Below are positions 7,386 to 17,203 of a stretch of DNA of 64,000 nucleotides, piece after piece. Positions within the stretch are counted from its first letter, which is position 1; each line of letters starts with the position of its first letter. The position numbers and the translations under genes are program-made. The notes under the pieces are model-generated. The model was not told where the DNA came from, ran no database searches, and worked only from the letters and a program-made list of their open reading frames with translations. This DNA comes from Alphaproteobacteria bacterium (GTDB lineage: Bacteria; Pseudomonadota; Alphaproteobacteria; UBA6615): the NCBI GenBank assembly GCA_021774575.1, contig JAJFIX010000046.1:186001-250000 (forward strand), in the 5' to 3' direction.

Positions 7386-9977
7386 ATGATCGATCTGCCA
7401 CCAGTCGAAGAATCCAAGGCCGCTCGGCGACAGGCTCTGTCGGCCGATATTTGGCGGACTGCTTATTCTTGGTTCATTCTTCTGGCTTGTCTTGCTGCGC
7501 TGATTGCGGTCGTCAGCTTGGCCTATGGCCAGCTCTTGGCGCCTGTATCCTGGGCCCGTGACGCGACAGTTATATCTCTCGGTTTGGTGATAATCGGCCT
7601 GGTTTTCGTCGGAGCAGCGATTGCGCGCCGGGCCGGTGGAGTGAGCAAGGAATTGGAGGCATGGCGTCTGATCGGTGATGCGTTGCCTTTCGCTTGCATT
7701 TGCGTGGATCGTCGGGGTCGCGGAATTTACTGGAACGGGAAATTTGACACATATTTTCCGCGAAACAGTCACGCACCATTGGCGGCGTTTAAATCCGGTT
7801 TGGGTGGAGACGAGGCAGCCGGCGCGCAAATTCAGTCGCTAATGTCGGCAGTACTTGCCGGAGATACACAATATTTGGATCTCAGCTGGCATGGAGATCG
7901 GGACGGTGTTTCAACTCATACCGGGTCTTGGCAGTGGGTGCGGCTGACCGCCCGCCAACTTGATGAGCAAGACAGCACTTATCTTTGGATCATTGAGGAT
8001 AAGACGGCCGAGCATCGGCTGACGGGACAAATTGCGCTACAAAAACAAAGATTGGATGCATTCTTAGAGCATGCGCCAGTCGGGTTTTACGAGGCGGACG
8101 CCGATGGAAAACTGGAGTATGTCAATTCGGTTTTGGCAAATTGGCTTGGAAAAACGCTCGAGGAAGTGATCAGAAGCGGCTTGAACCTGGCCGATATTTT
8201 GCCTGAACCACCATCGGCAGACGGTGGCGAGGCACGACTCCACAGAGACCGATTCGACAGAGATCGACCCGGCAGAGACCGACCTGACGGAGCAGACGCC
8301 CTAAACGTGCAGGTCGCAATAATTTCCGATACTGCAGGTGTCGACGCCGTGGCGCGCGGCGTGGTTCGGGACTTGGCCACCGAACGAAGTTTGGAAAAAG
8401 CTCTGGCCCACGCAAATGAGCGGTTTCGAAAGTTTTTTGCCGAGACCTCGTCACCGCTTGCAATAGTTGGTCAAGGTCGAGCGATCATTGAGAGCAATCA
8501 AGCGTGGCGGGTGGCCGCAAATGGGCGGGTCCCATCGGATATGGCGACGGCCCCGGCCGGAATGGTCGCTGAGATTGACCAGGAAAAATTTGGCGAATGG
8601 TTTGATGAGGTCGTTGAAAATCAAAGTACTGGCTCAACACTTTGCGTACGGCTCGCCGTGCCCAGCCACGATGCGGAAAGCGGGCAGGCAAAAGCTGAAA
8701 ACGAAGAAGATGAGGAGCCGGTACCCCATGAAGCTAGTTTTTCGGCGATGCGGATTGAAGCCGCAGACGGAAAATTAGATGAGATTGTGCTGCAGCTTCA
8801 CGACGTGCCTCAAACTGTGGGTGCGCAATCGGCGCAGGCTCTGAAAATGCAAGCCGTTGGCCAACTGGCTGGCGGCGTGGCGCACGACTTTAACAATTTG
8901 CTTACCGCCATGATCGGTTTCTGCGACCTACTGCTCGGGCACCATTCACCTGGCGATCCGTCCTTTGGCGATATTATGCAGATCAAGCAGAACGCAAATC
9001 GGGCGGCCAACCTTGTTCGCCAACTGCTCGCATTTTCCCGCCAACAAACACTGCGCCCGACAGTGCTTAAAATTACCGACATATTGGCCGATCTCAATAG
9101 CCTGTTGCGCCGTTTGATTGGCGTCGACGTGACCCTCGATATTGTTCATGGTCGCGACCTTGGTTCGGTTCGTGTGGATCAGGGACAGCTGGAGCAAGTG
9201 ATCATCAACTTGGCGGTAAACGCCCGCGATGCGATGGAGGAGGGAGGCACATTAACCATCACCACACGACCGGTACATATCGACGAGGTCGATCGGCGCG
9301 GTGATGAGGTGGTAGCGCCCGGAGAGTATGTGGCTATCGACGTACGCGATACCGGTACCGGCATGAGTCCCGAAACCGTGGAGCGAATTTTCGAACCCTT
9401 TTACACGACAAAAGATGTCGGCGCCGGCACCGGTCTCGGATTGGCCACCGTTTATGGAATTATGAAACAGACCGGGGGCCATATTTTCGTCGAGACCGCG
9501 CTTGGGCACGGAACCAGTTTCGAGATCCTGTTGCCGGCTGTCGCCAACGTGGAGGCCAAACAGGGTGACGAAAAGCAGGTTGCTGCTGATCTCACTGGGG
9601 CGGGAACGATATTGCTGGTGGAAGACGAAGATGCGGTTCGACTTTTCGGCGCCCGGGCCTTGCGTGGGAAGGGTTATACGGTGGTTGAAGCAGAACACGG
9701 TCCGGCTGCGCTGATCGAGCTGGAGGCTCTCGAGGGACCGCTCGATCTATTAATTACCGATGTGATGATGCCCGAAATGGACGGGCCGACCCTGGTTCGC
9801 AAAATTCGGGATATCATACCGGACTTGCCAGTGATTATTATTTCAGGCTATGCAGAAGATAGTTTTCGCAAGGATGTTGGCGAGGCAACGGATATAAGTT
9901 TTCTCGCCAAACCTTTCAGCCTCCAGGAGTTGGCGGCCAAGGTGAAAGACGTCATAGGCGAAGGGAGACAAAGCTAG
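7386..9977 (+). CDS. cckA: Hybrid sensor histidine kinase CckA
   Basis: The 863-residue protein has two N-terminal membrane segments (about 26-48 and 60-80), two PAS-like regions and a histidine kinase core. The H-box is LAGGVAHDFNNLLTAMIGF with His near 500; an ATPase domain with NLAVNARDAM and GTGLGLATVYG follows. A receiver domain from about 740 carries the phospho-acceptor Asp in LLITDVMMPEMDG. This H-box and receiver combination is typical of CckA, which feeds phosphate through ChpT to the master regulator CtrA in alphaproteobacteria and is controlled by DivK, also in this window. The linker between the PAS regions contains a short tandem repeat of charged residues. Confidence 0.95.
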   Translation: MIDLPPVEESKAARRQALSADIWRTAYSWFILLACLAALIAVVSLAYGQLLAPVSWARDATVISLGLVIIGLVFVGAAIARRAGGVSKELEAWRLIGDALPFACICVDRRGRGIYWNGKFDTYFPRNSHAPLAAFKSGLGGDEAAGAQIQSLMSAVLAGDTQYLDLSWHGDRDGVSTHTGSWQWVRLTARQLDEQDSTYLWIIEDKTAEHRLTGQIALQKQRLDAFLEHAPVGFYEADADGKLEYVNSVLANWLGKTLEEVIRSGLNLADILPEPPSADGGEARLHRDRFDRDRPGRDRPDGADALNVQVAIISDTAGVDAVARGVVRDLATERSLEKALAHANERFRKFFAETSSPLAIVGQGRAIIESNQAWRVAANGRVPSDMATAPAGMVAEIDQEKFGEWFDEVVENQSTGSTLCVRLAVPSHDAESGQAKAENEEDEEPVPHEASFSAMRIEAADGKLDEIVLQLHDVPQTVGAQSAQALKMQAVGQLAGGVAHDFNNLLTAMIGFCDLLLGHHSPGDPSFGDIMQIKQNANRAANLVRQLLAFSRQQTLRPTVLKITDILADLNSLLRRLIGVDVTLDIVHGRDLGSVRVDQGQLEQVIINLAVNARDAMEEGGTLTITTRPVHIDEVDRRGDEVVAPGEYVAIDVRDTGTGMSPETVERIFEPFYTTKDVGAGTGLGLATVYGIMKQTGGHIFVETALGHGTSFEILLPAVANVEAKQGDEKQVAADLTGAGTILLVEDEDAVRLFGARALRGKGYTVVEAEHGPAALIELEALEGPLDLLITDVMMPEMDGPTLVRKIRDIIPDLPVIIISGYAEDSFRKDVGEATDISFLAKPFSLQELAAKVKDVIGEGRQS
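8242..8292 (+). repeat. 15-bp tandem repeat inside the cckA linker
   Basis: Three consecutive 15-base units, ACAGAGACCGATTCG, ACAGAGATCGACCCG and GCAGAGACCGACCTG, plus a partial fourth encode an arginine/aspartate-rich pentapeptide repeat. The unit is a multiple of three, so length changes keep the frame. It falls between the PAS-like region and the rest of the kinase and is probably an unstructured linker. Confidence 0.8.
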
Positions 9978-10002
9978 GCATAGCGTAAGGATAGGCGGGC
10001 AA

Positions 10003-10968
10003 ATGGGTGGGAATGAGAATGGCTCACCGTTTATCTCCACCTCCGACATTTTCGGCCTCGCTGGCCTGCCATTTCTGATCGTCGCCGCGCTATTGCTTTC
10101 GCCTCGCATTTGGGCGCGCGTCGGGCGAACATTTGCTCCATTGGCAATGAGCAGGTCATCGAGACAAAGAAATTCTTTCGATCAGTCAGTTAGGTGTGCT
10201 CTTCATACTGCTGGCGAGGCGCAAGCCGCCGACATTGGATCACCCACACTGGAAATGACCGGCAACGAAATCGCGCGCCATTTGCTGATAATGCGGGCGC
10301 GATCGCCCTTTGACGGTGCGATTAAGACTAAGATTGTCGGGACCGGTCATCTCGACGCCGCCATTGCTGCCGGCCGAGGCGTCGTTCTCTGGGATAGTCA
10401 GTTTTATTTTGCCAATGTGGCGACCAAATTGGCCCTGGCCCGTGCCGGATACGCGCTCCATCACATGTCGAGCCCAAGCCACGGCGTTTCCGATACAAAA
10501 GTCGGCCGAGCCTTACTCAATCCGATTTGGGTTGGATCCGAGACCAAGAATTTGGCCGAACGGGTCGTTGTTTCCTATAAAAACCCCCGGCCAGCAATGA
10601 CCCGCTTGTCGACTTGTCTGGCGGCGGGAAAAATTGTCTCGGTTTCGGTACGCGAGGCCGCGCGCAAACCGGCAATGGTGCCATTTCTTGATCGCCAATT
10701 GAGTCTCGGTCCGGGTGCGGTGGCGCTTGCCTATAAAGCGGATGCGGCCTTAATTCCTGTCTTTACCGTGCAAGAGCGGACGGGTGAATTTGTCACGACC
10801 TTGGAAGCGCCAATTGAAATTTCGCCGGGCCTGGATAGGCATGCGGCGACATTTGCAGCGGCCGGGGAATATGCAAAACGACTGGAGCGTCACGTTGCGC
10901 AGGCACCGGGGCAGTGGCAAGGGTGGCGGCAGGTCGAGCATATTAAAACTCGTATTACCGATCAGTAA
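10003..10968 (+). CDS. LpxL/HtrB-like acyltransferase superfamily protein with altered active site
   Basis: The 321-residue protein starts with a hydrophobic N-terminal segment (about 18-32) and then resembles the lysophospholipid/lipid A late acyltransferases. The second half is clear: KPAMVPFLDRQLSLGPGAVALAYKADAALIPVF aligns with the family pattern GxxVPFLGRxxxxxxGPAxLAxxxxAPxxPVF. At the expected HX4(D/E) dyad, however, the protein reads VLWDSQFYFANV, giving Gln and Asn instead. It may be inactive, use another mechanism, or bind lipid without acyl transfer. It starts 25 bases after cckA, and its 3' end overlaps the convergent membrane protein gene by 14 bases. Confidence 0.75.
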   Translation: MGGNENGSPFISTSDIFGLAGLPFLIVAALLLSPRIWARVGRTFAPLAMSRSSRQRNSFDQSVRCALHTAGEAQAADIGSPTLEMTGNEIARHLLIMRARSPFDGAIKTKIVGTGHLDAAIAAGRGVVLWDSQFYFANVATKLALARAGYALHHMSSPSHGVSDTKVGRALLNPIWVGSETKNLAERVVVSYKNPRPAMTRLSTCLAAGKIVSVSVREAARKPAMVPFLDRQLSLGPGAVALAYKADAALIPVFTVQERTGEFVTTLEAPIEISPGLDRHAATFAAAGEYAKRLERHVAQAPGQWQGWRQVEHIKTRITDQ

Positions 10969-11947
10969 GCCGCTTGGCTAGATGGCGGGCCTCAATTCCC
11001 TGCCAGGCAAGTATGACCGGGATACTTGGCACAATCTCGCGAATACGTGTGGCGAGAGATAAGGCAAGCGCGAGGGGCGGCGATATGCCGATCAACGCAC
11101 CGATTGCAATATAACCGCCTTCTTGTAGGCCGAGACCACCGGGCACTGCAAATGCAGCGCCGCGAACAACGCTGACCAAAGATTTGAGGATCATGGCCTC
11201 AACCAGACCGATTGGCGTTCCCATTAACCAGGCGGCGAGCATAATTTCGCCGACGAGGGTAAATCGGCCGAATAATCTGAGCCCCACTGAAATTAAAAAC
11301 TTGCTGGGACGCGTGTAGATTTCTCTAACGGCTGCATCGAGATCCTCGGCGTTTTTAACGAGGTATGCCCATTTATTGAATTTTCCGGCTCGTCCTACCC
11401 GCCGCGCAGCCGCACCAATGCCGCCACGTATCTGGAGCACGATGAAGATGGAGACGCCGGCGCCAAGCGCAACCGCCGACGCGAGGCTGCCCCAAAAAGC
11501 AGCATGGCCGGGAGCAATTGACGCCAATAATATGAGGCCGATTAGGCCCCAGCTAAAAATCGCCACCGCTTGCACAGATTTGTCGACGATGATCGTTGCG
11601 GCCGCGTCGAGGCCCTTTGCGCCCCAAAGCGTGATGAGGCGCGCTTTAGCCAACTCTCCTCCTACAGCAGCGACCGGCAACAATGTATTGATTGCCGAAC
11701 CCATCCAGCTGGCCCAAAATATTTTCAGGGGTCCAGGCAGTTGCCTCGGTGGAAACAGAATACGCCAGCCATAAGCCGCTGCGGTCTGGTCGGGCAGAGC
11801 AAATATGCAGACCCATAATAAGGGCCAACCGGCGGCGCCTATCTCATTGAAAACCTCGACGCCCCCCAGCCAGATCAATAATCCAGCAAAGAGGCCAAGG
11901 CCCACAGCGAGTGGCAACAGTTTTGGGACAAGGGTTCTTGCGTTCAT
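10955..11947 (-). CDS. Flippase-like integral membrane protein (UPF0104 / LPG synthase TM family)
   Basis: From the ATG at 11947 the product is 330 residues; the open frame reaches 12037 and an upstream start cannot be excluded. It is strongly hydrophobic with about eight membrane segments. The pattern NTLLPVAAVGGELAKARLI and the later VVRGAAFAVPGGLGLQEGGYIAIGALIG match the lysylphosphatidylglycerol synthase transmembrane / flippase-like family (DUF2156-less, HpnL-like). Members are thought to move lipids or polyprenyl-linked sugars across the membrane; none of this is testable from sequence. It converges on the LpxL-like gene, overlapping its 3' end by 14 bases. Confidence 0.8.
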   Translation of the reverse strand: MNARTLVPKLLPLAVGLGLFAGLLIWLGGVEVFNEIGAAGWPLLWVCIFALPDQTAAAYGWRILFPPRQLPGPLKIFWASWMGSAINTLLPVAAVGGELAKARLITLWGAKGLDAAATIIVDKSVQAVAIFSWGLIGLILLASIAPGHAAFWGSLASAVALGAGVSIFIVLQIRGGIGAAARRVGRAGKFNKWAYLVKNAEDLDAAVREIYTRPSKFLISVGLRLFGRFTLVGEIMLAAWLMGTPIGLVEAMILKSLVSVVRGAAFAVPGGLGLQEGGYIAIGALIGISPPLALALSLATRIREIVPSIPVILAWQGIEARHLAKRLTDR

Positions 11948-12182
11948 ATGCTCGTTGGCTACTTTTTGGCGGGCGGATGGTAGATATGCGATGTCATTTC
12001 GAATTTCCCAGTCCAGGCGAATTAAACCCGAGGCCAAAGACCATTAGATGTTCCGCTGGCGCAAGAAAATTTTAAAGTGATTCGCGCGCACCCTGAGTCC
12101 TAGACCGACGACAGTCGCCAAACCTGGTAGTCGCGACGCGTGTTATCCACCGTATCTAGTTGAATTATATGAATTTCAAGAA

Positions 12183-12197
12183 GAACAAAAAAAGAAC
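12183..12197 (+). promoter_or_regulatory. LexA (SOS) box upstream of recA
   Basis: The sequence GAAC-AAAAAAA-GAAC is a perfect match to the direct-repeat SOS operator of Alphaproteobacteria (GTTC-N7-GTTC read on the other strand). It lies 77 bases before the recA start. It directly abuts a plausible promoter: TTGCCG at 12198-12203, 17 bases, then ATAAAT at 12221-12226. LexA bound here would block the -35 region, which is the expected arrangement for damage-inducible recA. Confidence 0.85.
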
Positions 12198-12273
12198 TTG
12201 CCGATGAGAACAAACCATGAATAAATGCGGATATTGCACGGCATTAGAGGCTATGAAATAAGGAGATCCGGCG

Positions 12274-13371
12274 ATGACCGTAGTGCAGTTACGTGAACGG
12301 GATGGTATGGAAGATAAGCAAAAAGCGCTCGACGCAGCCTTGAGTCAAATTGAACGGGCGTTTGGTAAAGGCTCGGTTATGCGGCTCGGTGGCCAAGATG
12401 TGGCACATGAGGTGCCGGTGGTCTCGTCTGGCTCACTCGGGCTCGACATTGCCTTGGGCCTAGGCGGGTTGCCTCGGGGTCGGGTTATCGAAATTTACGG
12501 CCCGGAAAGTTCGGGCAAAACAACCCTTGCCTTGCATGTCATTGCCGAGGCGCAAAAAATTGCCGGGACATGTGCCTTTGTTGACGCCGAGCATGCCCTT
12601 GATCCTGGTTATGCACGCAAATTGGGGGTCAATCTCGACGAATTGCTAATTTCGCAACCCGATACCGGCGAGCAGGCCTTGGAAATCACTGACACGCTGG
12701 TGCGGTCAGGGGCGGTTGACGTTCTGGTCGTCGATAGTGTCGCGGCCTTGGTGCCGCGGGCGGAACTCGAAGGTGATATGGGTGATAGTCTGCCGGGGTT
12801 GCAAGCTAGGCTTATGAGCCAAGCATTGCGTAAACTCACGGGCTCCATTTCGCGGTCCCACACCATGGTTATCTTCATCAATCAGATCCGCCACAAGATC
12901 GGTGTTATGTTTGGTAGCCCCGAGACGACGACCGGCGGAAACGCGCTAAAGTTTTATTCGTCGGTTCGGCTCGATATTCGCCGCATCGGCGCGATTAAGG
13001 TGCGGGATGAAGTTGTTGGAAACCAGACCCGGGTCAAGGTGGTCAAGAATAAGCTGGCGCCGCCATTCAAACTGGTCGAATTCGACATCATGTATGGACA
13101 AGGCGTTTCCAAAACCGGTGAGTTGATCGACCTTGGGGTGCAGGCAGGTGTCGTTGATAAATCCGGTTCCTGGTTCTCCTACGGCGACGTGCGTATTGGC
13201 CAAGGCCGTGAAAATGCCAAGGTGTTTTTGACCGAAAACCCGGATATGGCAAATGAAATAGAACAAAAGGTTCGGGCAAATGCCGGCCTGTTTGCCGATG
13301 CGATGATGGATGCACCCCCGAAAGACGGAGACGAGGCTGACCTCGATATTGTTGAAGGAGAGGCAGATTAA
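12274..13371 (+). CDS. recA: Recombinase RecA
   Basis: RecA forms the filament on single-stranded DNA that drives homologous recombination and LexA self-cleavage. The 365-residue protein has the Walker A motif GPESSGKTT near 75, the Walker B region [14 protein letters not shown], the mobile loop region with [15 protein letters not shown], and [22 protein letters not shown]. The C-terminus is acidic as usual. The start at 12274 follows the strong ribosome site AAGGAG with eight bases between. A LexA box lies upstream, and an intrinsic terminator lies about 160 bases downstream. Confidence 0.98.
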   Translation: MTVVQLRERDGMEDKQKALDAALSQIERAFGKGSVMRLGGQDVAHEVPVVSSGSLGLDIALGLGGLPRGRVIEIYGPESSGKTTLALHVIAEAQKIAGTCAFVDAEHALDPGYARKLGVNLDELLISQPDTGEQALEITDTLVRSGAVDVLVVDSVAALVPRAELEGDMGDSLPGLQARLMSQALRKLTGSISRSHTMVIFINQIRHKIGVMFGSPETTTGGNALKFYSSVRLDIRRIGAIKVRDEVVGNQTRVKVVKNKLAPPFKLVEFDIMYGQGVSKTGELIDLGVQAGVVDKSGSWFSYGDVRIGQGRENAKVFLTENPDMANEIEQKVRANAGLFADAMMDAPPKDGDEADLDIVEGEAD

Positions 13372-13826
13372 TGAGCCTGCCGGCCAGTGAGGCCGGTGGG
13401 CCCAATGGGTTGGGAAGGAATCCCATTCGTGGCGCACTCACCCCCCCCTTGAGCGCTACGAGTGGTAAACGGTCGGATTGTTTGGTCTTACACTGGCCCG
13501 TAACTAAACTTCCGATCGACGACCGAGAATGGCGTGGCACTCCATGAAGGATGCCGCGCCTTTTTCTTCTGCACGAGGGTTTGTACACATGGGGGCACTA
13601 ATTTTGGATTTAGTTGGGTGATTTTGCGGCGTCGACGATCTGTTCCTTGGTTCTCCATTCTGTGAATTACTTCAATTTGATTTGCTTGCCACGGCGATGC
13701 TCGGGTACCTGACGCCGGGTTGCCGCCACTGGGCTCGACAGGCATAGTCGCGACAGCGTAAAACCGCGCGAACCCTCTTGCGCTAAACTGGCGGAATTGG
13801 GGTGCTTCAAACAGGGTACGGGTGCC
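13372..13826. other. Intergenic region between recA and alaS
   Basis: This 455-base gap holds an inverted repeat CCGGCC-AGTGA-GGCCGG just after recA and one strong intrinsic terminator at 13531-13565. The remaining 260 bases form the leader of alaS. I looked for tRNA, tmRNA and riboswitch signatures and recognised none. An ATG overlapping the recA stop opens a frame of about 58 codons that resembles no family I know. Confidence 0.6.
13531..13565 (+). terminator. Intrinsic terminator downstream of recA
   Basis: GGCGTGGCA (13531-13539) pairs with TGCCGCGCC (13552-13560) in nine base pairs with one G-U wobble; a further TCC/GGA pairing is possible in the upper stem. The stem is followed immediately by TTTTTCTT. 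It is oriented to end transcripts coming from recA before the alaS leader. Confidence 0.85.
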
Positions 13827-16523
13827 ATGGCGTCAACCAATGAAATACGCGAGACCTTTTTGTCCTTTTTTAAGGATCAAGAGCATCAACATGTTTCGTC
13901 GGGTCCGCTAGTGCCGCAAAATGACCCGACACTGATGTTTACCAATGCCGGTATGGTACAGTTTAAAAATCTATTCACTGGTGTGGAGACTCGCGATTAT
14001 AACCGTGCCGTCACGTCGCAAAAATGTGTTCGGGCCGGGGGCAAGCATAACGACCTCGAAAATGTTGGATACACCGCCCGTCACCACACGTTTTTCGAGA
14101 TGTTGGGTAATTTTTCCTTCGGCGACTATTTCAAAGAGCAGGCGATTGAACTCGCCTGGACCCTGATGACTTCTGTCTATGGGCTGCCTGCCGATAAATT
14201 GCTGGTCACGGTTTTTGCCGAGGATGAGGAGGCCGGTATACTTTGGCGGAAAATTTCCGGTTTGCCGGAAAGCAAAATCATAAAAATCGCGACATCGGAT
14301 AACTTTTGGGCGATGGGTGCGACCGGTCCGTGCGGGCCTTGTTCGGAAATATTTTTTGATCACGGTCCTGACGTACCTGGTGGCCCTCCGGGTAGTGCCG
14401 ATGAAGACGGGGACCGGTTCATCGAGATTTGGAATCTCGTCTTCATGCAGTACGAACAAGTTTCCGCCGACGAGCGTATAGATCTTCCGCGCCCCTCAAT
14501 CGATACTGGTATGGGGTTGGAGCGCTTGGCGGCTATCTTGCAGGGCAAACACGATAATTATGACACCGACACATTCGTCAATTTGATTAAGACCTCGGCT
14601 GAATTGTCCGGAACCGATCCGAATGGTCCTGATAAAACATCCCACCGGGTGATCACGGATCATTTGCGCTCGTGTAGCTTTTTGATGGCGGACGGGGTCA
14701 TGCCATCTAATGAGGGGCGTGGTTATGTGCTGCGCCGGATTATGCGCCGCGCCATGCGCCATGCGCATAAAATTGGCTGCGACGAGCCCCTCATGCATCG
14801 CTTAGTGCCGAGCCTAACCGCCGAAATGGGGGTGGCATTTCCAGAACTCATTCGCGCCGAAGCAATGATTAAGGAAACGTTTCTCGGCGAAGAAATCCGA
14901 TTTAGAAAAACCCTCGACCGGGGTTTGAAATTACTCGAGAACGAGGTCGGCGATTTGGCGCAGGGTTCCTCATTGTCTGGGGAAACGGCGTTTAAACTTT
15001 ATGATACCTACGGTTTTCCGCTGGATCTTACCCAAGATATTTTGCGTGGCCAGGGACACGGCGTTGATCAGGTCGGATTTGATGCCGCCATGGAATCGCA
15101 GCGAGCGGCGGCCCGGGCGGCATGGTCTGGCTCGGGGGATGCAGCGACCGAAGCCATATGGTTTGACCTGCACGATGATCTCGGTGCCAGTGAATTTGTC
15201 GGCTACGAGATGGAAAAAGCCGAGGGCGAAATTTTAGCGATTGTTGCCGATGGCGCCCGAGTGGAGGCCATTGGCAGCGAGGCCGGTTCGTCTGCTGCTG
15301 ATCAGATTGCGGTGATCGTCAATCAAACGCCTTTTTACGGGGAATCCGGTGGCCAGCAGGGAGATCATGGCTTAATCGAGGGGCCGGACGGACGCTTCGA
15401 CGTTGTCGCAACCCAGAAGCGGCACGGAGACTTATTCATTCATCTCGGACGTCCAGTTAAGGGGCGATTGGCGGTTGGTGATAGCGTTGCCTTAGTGGTC
15501 GATCCCCAACGCCGAGCTCAATTGCGTGGCAATCATTCGGCCACCCACATTCTTCACAAAGCCTTGCAGGAGGTCCTCGGGGACCATGTTGCCCAGAAAG
15601 GGTCGCTGGTTGCCGCCGACAGGCTGCGTTTGGATGTCAGTCATGGGCACGCCATCACGTCCGATGAGTTGGAAATCGTCGAGAAAAAAGTAAACGACCA
15701 AATCCGCGATAATCGTGAAATACGCACCCGACTAATGGGAACCGACGAGGCGATTGCCGCCGGGGCAATGGCGTTGTTTGGTGAAAACTATGGTGACGAA
15801 GTGCGGGTGTTGTCAATTGGAACCGCCACTAGTGGCGAAAGTGGAGCCCCTGCAAATAGTGAAGGCGCTGCCTACTACTCGACCGAGCTTTGCGGCGGGA
15901 CCCATGCGCGCCGCGCCGGTGATATCGGTCTGTTTCGCATTATTTCGGAAGGCGCCGTTGCTGCCGGTATTCGCCGTGTCGAGGCGATGACCGGGGAGGC
16001 GGCGCGGGCCCATATGGCCGATCAGGTTAGGGTGCTTGTCGATGTTGCCGATACTCTAAAAGTATCTTCCGGCGATCTCCCCGCACGGATTTCGGCCTTG
16101 ACCGAAGACCGTCGTAGACTGGACCGGGAGCTGAGCGAGGCGCGACGTCAGCTCGCGACGGGCGGTGGCAGTGATGGCGGCGCAAGTGATGTCAAAGAGG
16201 TTGCCGGCATCAAGTTTGCGGCCCGCAAACTTGCCGGTGTTCCGGCAAAGGAGCTCAAAGCTGTGGCCGATGGGATCAAACAGCAGATTGGGTCTGGGGT
16301 CGTTGCTTTGGTTTGTACCGACGATGGTAAAGCCAGTCTTGTCGTCGGCGTGACCAAGGATCTCACAGAAAAATTCGATGCCAAAATTTTGGTGCAGGCC
16401 GGGGTTGAGGCGCTAGGTGGGAAGGGCGGTGGCGGCCGTCCCGACATGGCCCAGGGAGGCGGGCCAAATGCCGAGGCGGCCGACGCCGCGCTCGCGGCGG
16501 TAGAGCAGGCTCTTGCCGACTAG
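13827..16523 (+). CDS. alaS: Alanyl-tRNA synthetase
   Basis: AlaRS charges tRNA-Ala and clears mischarged Ser/Gly. The 898 residues from the ATG at 13827 begin [14 protein letters not shown], as family members do; the upstream frame to 13797 adds unrelated residues. The catalytic domain shows [18 protein letters not shown] (class II motif region). The editing domain carries the zinc/active-site motifs [12 protein letters not shown] and [13 protein letters not shown], and the C-terminal C-Ala domain ends with a glycine-rich [16 protein letters not shown] stretch. Its leader of about 260 bases has no recognised element. Confidence 0.97.
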   Translation: MASTNEIRETFLSFFKDQEHQHVSSGPLVPQNDPTLMFTNAGMVQFKNLFTGVETRDYNRAVTSQKCVRAGGKHNDLENVGYTARHHTFFEMLGNFSFGDYFKEQAIELAWTLMTSVYGLPADKLLVTVFAEDEEAGILWRKISGLPESKIIKIATSDNFWAMGATGPCGPCSEIFFDHGPDVPGGPPGSADEDGDRFIEIWNLVFMQYEQVSADERIDLPRPSIDTGMGLERLAAILQGKHDNYDTDTFVNLIKTSAELSGTDPNGPDKTSHRVITDHLRSCSFLMADGVMPSNEGRGYVLRRIMRRAMRHAHKIGCDEPLMHRLVPSLTAEMGVAFPELIRAEAMIKETFLGEEIRFRKTLDRGLKLLENEVGDLAQGSSLSGETAFKLYDTYGFPLDLTQDILRGQGHGVDQVGFDAAMESQRAAARAAWSGSGDAATEAIWFDLHDDLGASEFVGYEMEKAEGEILAIVADGARVEAIGSEAGSSAADQIAVIVNQTPFYGESGGQQGDHGLIEGPDGRFDVVATQKRHGDLFIHLGRPVKGRLAVGDSVALVVDPQRRAQLRGNHSATHILHKALQEVLGDHVAQKGSLVAADRLRLDVSHGHAITSDELEIVEKKVNDQIRDNREIRTRLMGTDEAIAAGAMALFGENYGDEVRVLSIGTATSGESGAPANSEGAAYYSTELCGGTHARRAGDIGLFRIISEGAVAAGIRRVEAMTGEAARAHMADQVRVLVDVADTLKVSSGDLPARISALTEDRRRLDRELSEARRQLATGGGSDGGASDVKEVAGIKFAARKLAGVPAKELKAVADGIKQQIGSGVVALVCTDDGKASLVVGVTKDLTEKFDAKILVQAGVEALGGKGGGGRPDMAQGGGPNAEAADAALAAVEQALAD

Positions 16524-16541
16524 GTAAGTTTGCCCCAGTCG

Positions 16542-16877
16542 TTAATTTTGGCTCTCAATACCGTTGGTTTTGAAATGTTCGGCAAGTTCGCCGCTTTCAA
16601 ACATTTCACGCAATATGTCACAACCGCCGACAAATTCGCCCTTCACATAGAGCTGGGGTATCGTCGGCCAGTTGGAGAAAGTCTTAATTCCCTCGCGTAC
16701 CTCCGGGTCGGACAAGACGTCGACGGTTTGATAACCGATACCCATCTGGTTCAGGATCTGGATCGTCGCCGCCGAAAACCCGCATTGGGGAAATTGGGGT
16801 GAGCCCTTCATGAACAGGAGGACTTCATTCTGTTCAACTGTCTCGCGAATGCGGCCGATTACCGGGTGTTCGTTCAT
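16542..16877 (-). CDS. grxD: Monothiol glutaredoxin, Grx4/GrxD family
   Basis: The 111-residue protein contains the monothiol active site CGFS ([13 protein letters not shown]) and the glutathione-binding [17 protein letters not shown] segment. Grx4-type glutaredoxins carry and deliver 2Fe-2S clusters, often as heterodimers with BolA. A bolA homologue sits 88 bases upstream on the same strand, so the pair is likely cotranscribed at the end of the purine operon. It converges on alaS with a gap of 18 bases. Confidence 0.96.
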   Translation of the reverse strand: MNEHPVIGRIRETVEQNEVLLFMKGSPQFPQCGFSAATIQILNQMGIGYQTVDVLSDPEVREGIKTFSNWPTIPQLYVKGEFVGGCDILREMFESGELAEHFKTNGIESQN

Positions 16878-16965
16878 TGTCTGATGCTCTCTTCTGTCTA
16901 ACAGTTAACATTGACCGGCCCAGGTTAATGTCAAGGGCCGGTGAAATTTGTTCGATCTAATTTGT

Positions 16966-17199
16966 TTATTCGGTAGCGCTTGTTTGCAGGGCTAGGGCGT
17001 GGAGGTCCGATCCCATTTTTCCTTGCAAGGCACTGTAAACCATTTGGTGCTGCTGGACCCGTGTCTTGCCGTTGAACGCGGCTGATTTAATATGGGCGCG
17101 GTAGTGATCCCCATCCCCGGCGAGATCTTCGATACTGACCTCTGCGTCGGGTAGGCTTGTTTTTATCATTTGTTCGATTTCGGCCGCGGGCATGGGCAT
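16966..17199 (-). CDS. BolA family protein
   Basis: From the ATG at 17199, preceded by AGGAG at suitable spacing, the product is 77 residues. It has the BolA core IKTSLPDAEVSIEDLAGDGDHYRAHIKSAAF and the helix-turn-helix-like region KTRVQQHQMVYSALQ, with the conserved His in the last part. The short length and lack of an extended regulator tail fit the BolA2/IbaG-like proteins that pair with monothiol glutaredoxin in iron-sulfur trafficking. The start lies just after and overlaps the end region of purL, and grxD follows. Confidence 0.92.
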   Translation of the reverse strand: MPMPAAEIEQMIKTSLPDAEVSIEDLAGDGDHYRAHIKSAAFNGKTRVQQHQMVYSALQGKMGSDLHALALQTSATE

Positions 17200-17203
17200 G
17201 GCT

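Noticed and set aside
13371-13550. Small open frame overlapping the recA stop
   Set aside because: About 58 codons without a ribosome site, family similarity or codon pattern like the neighbours; it overlaps inverted repeats and a terminator.
13566-13826. Possible tmRNA or other structured RNA upstream of alaS
   Set aside because: A GGGGGC start and a GGATT stretch are suggestive, but no tag sequence, acceptor-stem partner or tRNA-like domain could be found.
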